NCBI RefSeq assembly: GCF_000150275.1
Contig: NW_002060952.1
Coordinates: 22,482-86,481, forward strand
Reading direction: 5' to 3'
DNA: 64,000 bases
DNA from: Trichoplax adhaerens
Taxonomy: Eukaryota > Placozoa > Uniplacotomia > Trichoplacea > Trichoplacidae
Shown here: piece after piece, positions 56,197 through 64,000 of the stretch
How the letters are laid out: the number at the start of each line of letters is the position of its first letter
Numbering within the stretch: the first letter of the stretch is position 1
Program-made: the position numbers and the translations under genes
Notes under the pieces: model-generated
Told to the model about the DNA's origin: nothing
The model's database searches: none
What the model saw: the letters and a program-made list of their open reading frames with translations, nothing else

Positions 56197-59100
56197 ATCC
56201 ATAAAGGCTAATATATGATAAAACTTGGCATGCCAAAACACTTCTAATTTATAATGTCATCGCCATCTACTGCGTTTTAGCCATCAAGTGGCCATATAAC
56301 TTTGACTAACTGGATTACGGTTGACTGTAATTTAATATGTATCGTATAAACTTTTAATTCGTATTATTTGAACACCGCATGAATCAATATTGTGATATCT
56401 CCTAGATTTATTCTATTACATTCGAGTTGCAGAATTTCATCAAGCATCTGATTTAGCATTGTCAGATATGTATTCTTAACCAGAATTGATAGAATCAGGA
56501 AGATGCGTGTGGCTGCCATCTTTTCAAATTTACTAGACGTATGTTGCAATAAGCAAATAGTATTTATTTTCAGCATATTAATATAATCATTTTACGATAT
56601 CAAGTTAGGGTTCATCTAATTTTAAATTAATATATTACTCTCCGAAAATTGGTTTAAAATTGTTATTATGATTTGTTACCTACAATAACATTACATAGAA
56701 GAAGCAGGTTTATCTTACGCTATGTAGTAACTATTAGAATTTGCATATCCACATTATTATTTTCAATGGAAATTCTTAGACACTTATATAATCATGGATT
56801 CATAAATGCAGGCATTTATACCAATAAATCTACGTACCTATTTAAAAAAATACAAAAATATTTTGTATATTTAATATGCACGTAAATGCTTGGAGAAGGT
56901 ACAACGAAAAGCTATCGTTCTTGTAAGTGCACAGCATGGGATAGATAGTCTCTAATCGAAACGAACTACCGTACTTGCTCATTTCTATGAACTTTCTATG
57001 AACTTTCTAAGCCAGTTTTCGTTCATGAAAGAAGTAAATCCATAATTTTGAAGATAAGCAGGATCATCTCTTATCATTGCTGTAGGTGAATAGCTGCGTG
57101 ATTTGACGGTACTTAAAAAGGATATTTAATGACACTCTTCAAATACAAATATCTTATTCTCAATACATAGATATCCATTTTTATGCCTTTGAGCACAAGA
57201 TATATTATTGATACGGTACCGAGTAAATCTTGGAATATACGATCTAACTAAGTATAAAAAATCTATGCGTTAGTTTTCGTTTACTATTAGTCCATCATAA
57301 GTAAACCCTTATAGCAAAGTATTCATCCCTCTACATACCAGTATAACATGTACGAGTCTTAAACATCAGCATAATGTTTTTTATTTACAGAAGATTGGGT
57401 AAATTACTTTCGGAGTTACAGAATATAAGGGAAACTTTAGGGTAAAAACTCATTTTCTTAGCAAGATAAATAAATAAATGAATATTTGGATGCAATCTTT
57501 GGATATGACGTGGCGATCCGAATAAAAGAGCGACTACGTAATTCTTACTGTCAACTATCGTAAGACAGTCCTGCAATAAAAGTGACTCACAATAACTGTC
57601 TTAGTCAAAGAGTATTTTTCTAAAAGGCTTTATTATATAGTTTTAGGAATAGTAGAGCAATTATTAATTACTACAAGAATCTAGTCTAAAATCCAAAGTA
57701 TTCCGAGCTCAAAGCGAAGTGAAATCTTTTCTCTCCCTATGAGCTCGTCTCTACAATTCTGAAATAAATTTCGCTAAATCTATTCATGACAACTTAATTA
57801 ATCTGCAGTCAGACTTGAGTCATCAAATAGAATTCCTTTTCTCAAATAGAACATCATTATCTTCCACAATCTGAATCACTCTACTTAAGATATCACTACT
57901 CTTTTATTAATCTCCAGCACCTTTCGATGTTGTGCATCTTCACAATTACAGTGTTTCATGTCACATATATAATAATTGGTCTACTGGCTAATATTAGCGC
58001 TACATCAACAATTTCTAATATAGTAGTTATCAATCATCTAATATTAGCTTTACGATAATGTCTGCTATTGGTAGCCTAATTACATCAATATAACTATCCT
58101 TATAATCGAATATGGGGCGCATCACTACAAGTCCTTTAATTCTTATAGTGTGAATATGTATTCAAAATATCAACTATTCCGTTAAAGTTTAAATTTAATC
58201 AAGTTCTCATAAGGATCCATGGGTTCAGATTCAAATAGAATTTAAAAGACTAGTCTTACAGTGCGTTAGAATACAGCTTTAGGATTATGCATTCGTCACT
58301 AATAAGAATCTAATGGACGTTTCGCTTAGTACGTATGTCTTGCAACGAAGTTTCCTACCATCAATAGAGGTAATTTCACATCAATAACTTAGTAGACTTA
58401 ATATTGGTTCAACTATTTACTGTAAGGCCAATTATTCTTTCGTTAGTGTCTGGCAGTGCTAGGTATTGTATATATATGGCACCTCCACAAGTATGTCACA
58501 TTTGACACATCATACCTATGTGCCGTAAGTATAGCAAATGCTTTTAACAGGTGTTATTATATGAAGCATCTTGGAAATAAAAAATAATGTTTGAATTATC
58601 TTTGGGAATAGTAACTTAATGGAACTTACTATACAGTCATGATCATTAAGATAGCCTTAAAATTGTACGGAACATTAATTGGGAATATGGATACTAAAAT
58701 TGCACCAGATAAATTTTTGAAGTATATTATCACATTAAATTTTACTGCGTTTATGAGATTTAGGTTTAACATTAGCGTGTAATAGTACGGATGTGTCCCG
58801 TTAGAAATTATCTAAGGTTAAGAAACTATCAATTAATAATTAAAAAAGGGGAATCGTAAGTACATTATTAGGACTTTAATCGGAGTACATTAAGCCATCA
58901 ATCAATACTGTAAGTAAATCAGCAGGCTTAGTATCTGCAGTTCCATTTATTTGTGCATTATAACCAATATTTTAAAATAACTATGTAAATATTAGCCGCA
59001 CACGTAAATTGGATAGATATGAAATTTCATAAAGAATGTAATTGTATAAACAACTAAAAATTTACTCCATTGACTATGGCATTTTGATTCTACCAAAAAC

Positions 59101-59473
59101 AAGAAAATGCTAATCATACTATTAATGATAGCGTTTAGACCGATGAATTTTTTTTCACATCTGAATGATTTATTATTCAATCTACATATGATAAAATTAG
59201 CAGCATAATAATAACACATTTTCCAATCACCAATGGTAAAGCTAGAACATTATAGTAAATCTCCTGGGGTAGGAACTATCAATAAATAAAAGACCTACTG
59301 TTGACATTTGTTTTAGCAAGGGGATGCGATTCAAATGAGCAACAACACTGCTTCAGGACGGTCGGTGAAACTTAAATAGCCTATAAAAGCAATTATTAAA
59401 TCGATTTATCGCCTATAGTGACTTGCTCCATTGAAAGAATTTTTAAACTAGACTCTACCATCTGGCTTTCAAC
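56197..59473. other. Intergenic DNA between the two ABC transporter genes
   Basis: About 3.3 kb of AT-rich DNA with no recognisable exon. A 12-bp unit (TTTCTATGAACT) is repeated twice near 56985-57007. It should contain the 3' UTR of copy 1 and the promoter of copy 2. Confidence 0.5.
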
Positions 59474-62400
59474 ATGTATTGCCACATCATGTCATGGTGC
59501 AAAGCGAACAGAACAATTATTACTTACTGGGTGGCGATTTGGATGGCTCTTTTTGATATTTCGATTACAACAGTTGTGACCATAGCAGCTAATAATGGTA
59601 GCTTATGCAGTCCACATTTAAAGTCCTATCAAATTGATCAATCTGTATGCGATCTGTGGGTACTTTCCTTGATACGATTCATTTTTGCCATAGCATGTGT
59701 TGGTGCAATCTTACGCTACAAACGAGCCGCTATTGATCGAATTAAAATCATCAAAAAATTTAAATGGTTTATTATAGCCCTGGTCCTTGCATTTTTAATT
59801 GCTAAAGCAATCTCAAGGCGACATCATTCACGTATTACTGCTTATAATTGGTTTGAGATATTTATTGGAATAACTGTTCTATTTACGTTGTCTTGGCTAT
59901 TAATTACCTTCCTTCTCTGTGGATTATCTATTTCATCGATTCTTAGCGATGATGGCATTACGATTACTCGAATACCATTACTGGATAGTTCTAGAACTAC
60001 CCTCAAATCGAACTTCAAGACAATTTTTCAACTTTTACATTTATGCCTCGATGACAAATACTATATTTTAATTGGGTTTATATTTTTCCTGATAACAGCT
60101 GGTATCGATATTGCCGTACCTTACGTCGACGCTCTAACATTTCAAGTCATCTTTAACGTCGGTGCTGCTCGAACAAAGCTTTATCTTATTCGAAATTTAG
60201 GCATTTTGTTAGCTTGTCGAACCCTTTGTGTAACAATTCGTGATTACTTGCTCGATGTACAAATAGCACGAATGATTAAACGAATTCGGCAGAAACTTTT
60301 TGAAGTAATTCTCAAACAAGAAACGGGCTATTTCGATACGGTCGATTCTGGCGAACTAACATCGAGATTAATATCTGATGTTAAAATCTTAAGTTCCGAT
60401 ATGACATTAAGCATCAATTTATTACTGAGCAGTATTATACGTTCTGTGGGAATGGCTGTATTCATGTATGTCTTGTCCTATAAGCTAGCTTTACTGACCT
60501 TTATCTATATGCCCTTGGTAGCCGTCGTCGTGGATTACTTCCAATCAAAGTTTAAGGTAGATCAACTTATGTCTAAACTTATGCATAAATTTTATCGCTA
60601 GCTATTGTCATGAAATCTTTCGTAGCTTCTATGCTTTAAATGAATTTTCCGATATTTGTATTTGTTTAATTCTATATAATTAATTTTTAACCTTTTCATT
60701 TACGGAAATTTTTCTAATTTAGATAAGTGGATAAAATTTTACTTTTATTTAACGATAATGAAATACCAGTATTCATGCATATATTGAATCAATTTCTGAG
60801 CTTATAGCATGCATAGTATTAAGATAAAGAAATATTTCGAATATTAGGTATTATCAAAACGAAAACAAGACGCTATTGCTAATGCAAATTCAGTCGCCAA
60901 CGAAGTGATTCCTTCTATCAAAGTTGTTCGCAGTTACGCCAATGAAAAAGGTGAAATTCTGCACTATAATGATAAAGTCACCGAAGTATATGGCTATAGT
61001 CTGAAATTGGCAAGAGTTTTTGCCGGATTTTTTGCTTTAACTGATGTAAGTTTATCGATAGAATTTCTATTTTTAAATTTTTTATCAGTAAGTAGCTAGC
61101 TTAGGGAAACCTTTGATTGTTACTAGATTTTCCATTTTAATACTCGGACTTGTCGTACCGATAATCTCGAAATGCAAATTTTACTTTTATGTCCATAGCG
61201 ATTTTTAAGAATAACCTGTTGTCTATAGAAACAGCACGAGATCGAAATTGTTCTGCAATGCTATTATTTGTTAATATAGTACTCTATTTTAAGTGTTACT
61301 ATTTCAATTTAAATCTGTATCATGCCTTAATTACCTTATCAAAGAAAAATTCCCATTGCTATTTCAAGTCTTTGATTCGTTAACGGAGGGAAAAATTTTC
61401 AAGACCTTATTATTTGCAATAGAGTAATAACTACTCATTTACGGATACTACTTTTGATGAGGGATCAAGTTATGTCTAAAATATAGGGTTATAACTAACA
61501 TGACTAATAAGATAATTACGATCACTAGATATTGGATTTTTGTTGTAAATTAAACCAGTCATTCGAAATAACGCTTTATTAATATGATTCCGTGAAATAT
61601 TTTACGATCGATAGATTTTTTAGCAAGATATAGATTCGATTTATTTTATTTATTCAACTTTATTGTATTCTTGTATAACATGTACTACCTTCTAATTGTA
61701 AAGCAACTTCCAGAGATTTTATGATGAATTATTGTAGCAACCCTTTTAAGATTACCTTTATCGTTGAATATTAATCTGTGTATTTATAAAATCTAGTCCC
61801 TTAGAATTACTCTTAAAATAATTACTCTTTACTACGGGAGCTACCTTACACATCACGAAGCTATCGACAGTACAACGATCTTCGCCTTTATCGTATTTCA
61901 GCCCATACTGCAAGGAGCAATACAGGTATTAATAGCTTTTATAGCCATGTAATCCATATATGCATATATATTCAACAAGATCTTTAAGGTCAGTTTTCTA
62001 AATCGTTTTATATAGTTCAGTTGACTCTATTAGACTATCTCATGCTTAATAAAGCACGGTAGAGCACTTAGTAAGAAATAACATGTTAGATATACTACCA
62101 AAACCAACTAAGGTATTAGAAAATGAAAACGTTATGGTACCTACTGTAATTACGATTACTAATTAAAGTAGAGTATTCTACTTCTTTCTAGCTAGTCTAC
62201 CTTCTCTATAGCTACTATACCAATAAACCACCTTTTATATGCTTCGTAGAGATATACGTGTTATCATAAGTTGAGAATGATAATCTTATCATATTCGAAA
62301 AGAACTCTACTTAAACTATTACACTTAATAATGCAAGTTTAGATTGATTCTATCTGACGATTCCTTTCTAATTTAAGCTACTGGTTTTCATCATAGATAA

Positions 62401-64000
62401 ATTTCTATTGATACATTTAACATACGCTGTGCCGTATTAGATAAATGTAAGCATTTCGTATCAGCTTAATTATATGGTGCCTTATGATGTATAACTATAA
62501 TATTCTCAAGAAAAAATTACAACTATCTAAAAGTGATCAGGTTAGCATTATACTCTTTTACCAGACAATATCTACTGTTATCAACAAACTAAATTAGTCA
62601 CAGTTACAAACTATTTAAGTCATACCTTATCCTAACTTTTATGTACATCACCCTGTAACGGTCATGATTATTTTTACAATATAACCACCATACAAGGAGG
62701 ATTCTAGTAAGTAATCTTCATAACAAGTGGCTAACACATGCGTACCTTACACACGTACAAAAATAATTTTTTATTATAGAATTAGCATAAACACAGTATT
62801 TCCCCGTTATTTTCTATGTAAACTTAATTACAATTTAGTAATATTGAGTGATTCTGAGTGATATTTATTATCCCATTATTAGTTTAAGCACTACGTCAAT
62901 ATGGCAGGCTAATGATGCAATAATATGATAGGACGTAGACTGCTTAATTATAGTACTTGATGTAGTTTAAATAACAAAATAATTTACCATGTGGCTGTAA
63001 TGGTGGAATTACCTTTAAATGATTGAATAGTAGCAAGAAGGTCTATTTATTGACATAATCGTCAACTCACCGATGGGTATAAATTTCAATAAATACAGGC
63101 AATTAAGAAATACTAGACATCAAAATTCTTCATATCCTTTCCATATTTATTGGATGTCGACTTGATAGTAGCTAATATATAAATTTACAATACGATATCG
63201 AAGCTATACCATTTGCGTTTACGTCGCATCATGCTCGAATAAAAAATTCTACATGATATGCTTTATGATGCAAGTATTTATTCACGTATATCAATATCAT
63301 CGTTATAAAAGGTTACGAGTTACTATTTTTGTTTCGACTAGGAAGTTGGAACAATATATGCCGATTTATTAGGGGCTATCGGAGTTGCTGATAGAGTGAT
63401 GAAACTATTTACTCGAATACCTGAAAAATGCGAGTATGGTGATGAAAAGCCATCAGATTTCAAAGGCTATATTCAATTTAACAATGTTTCCTTCGCTTAT
63501 CCAAATAAACCTGACACTATGGCAATTGAGAACCTATCCTTTAGCGTTAAACCTGGTGAAATTGTTGCACTTGTTGGTGCAAATGGTTCTGGAAAATCAA
63601 CAACCATCAAACTATGTAAGAGGTTGTACGAGCCGAAATCAGGAGAAATTCTTCTTGACTCACGTCCGCTATCAGATTACGACAATCAATATTTACATTC
63701 CAAAGTAAGCCTTATTAAAATTATAAATAGACAGTTGGCCATATACATAATTTTATTACTTTATAGCTAGAACAATCTATACAACACTATCGAATAGAAC
63801 TAGGGAAGGAATTCATTAGAGTTAATCTTGCTAAATGACTAATAAAGTGGCCATTGGATAGCAAACTATAAGTTACTGCTACGCAATTATACTTTGCAGA
63901 AATTAACTAAATCATTCTGGATAGCTAATCTTGATGGTTTCCGTACAGTAATAATCAATTTATATGAGCTACATTATTTGGAATAGTTTAGTTGTAATAG
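59474..64000 (+). CDS. TAP/ABCB9-like half ABC transporter, copy 2 (partial, runs off window)
   Basis: Tandem paralogue of the gene at 52443. The exons seen are 59474-60556, 60848-61045, 61797-61925 and 63342-63704. Exons 2-4 are 198, 129 and 363 nt, exactly as in copy 1, and all junctions are phase 0. The 591 residues visible cover TMD0, the linker (shorter than in copy 1), the core membrane domain (FDTVDSGELTSRLISDV near 288) and the first part of the NBD with A-loop Tyr (FAYP) and Walker A GANGSGKS (K555). The exons with Q-loop, LSGGQ, Walker B and H-loop are not in 63705-64000, which reads as intron. Exon 3 is much diverged (LYYGSYLTHHEAID against [14 protein letters not shown]), so substrate handling may differ. 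Whether the second half of the NBD is intact cannot be told here. Confidence 0.88.

Noticed and set aside
63760-63840. Candidate fifth exon of the second ABC gene
   Set aside because: An acceptor-like TTATAG is present, but the following frame does not encode the expected GQEPVLFA segment and hits a stop; it reads as intron.

Overview
The window is animal nuclear DNA, and a placozoan (Trichoplax/Hoilungia type) is the best guess. It is AT-rich and intron-rich, with GT-AG introns and a clearly animal-type PRP19. It also carries membrane guanylate cyclases with a NIT (nitrate/nitrite-sensing) ectodomain, a receptor type I associate with placozoans among animals. The species is an inference; the gene content is read from the sequence.

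Positions 521-41749 (minus strand) hold four tandem paralogues of a NIT-domain receptor guanylate cyclase, here called NIT-GC1 to NIT-GC4 from left to right. Each has one long first coding exon (cytosolic head, TM1, NIT domain, TM2, signalling helix, first half of the cyclase). Three small exons of 99, 92 and 51-69 nt then finish the cyclase. I traced every small exon by hand; lengths and intron phases are the same in all four genes. The gaps of about 8-12 kb between them show no further gene. They do hold a pair of ~589-bp near-identical repeats, a foldback element and short dispersed hairpins.

Positions 41750-46565 separate NIT-GC4 from the divergently transcribed PRP19. This segment is less AT-rich than its surroundings. 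It contains a mosaic of direct and inverted repeats, many GTAC-containing palindromes, and one possible unrecognised exon.

Positions 46566-51155 (plus strand) encode a complete PRP19 (U-box, coiled coil, WD40) in 22 small exons. Positions 52443-56196 (plus) encode a complete TAP/ABCB9-like half ABC transporter in 6 exons. Positions 59474-63704 (plus) hold the first four exons of a tandem paralogue that runs out of the window.

The main biology is the cyclase array: predicted cell-surface receptors that convert a small-ligand signal, possibly nitrate or nitrite, into cGMP. The PRP19 and ABC genes look like unrelated neighbours. No tRNA, rRNA, CRISPR array or intact autonomous transposon was recognised.
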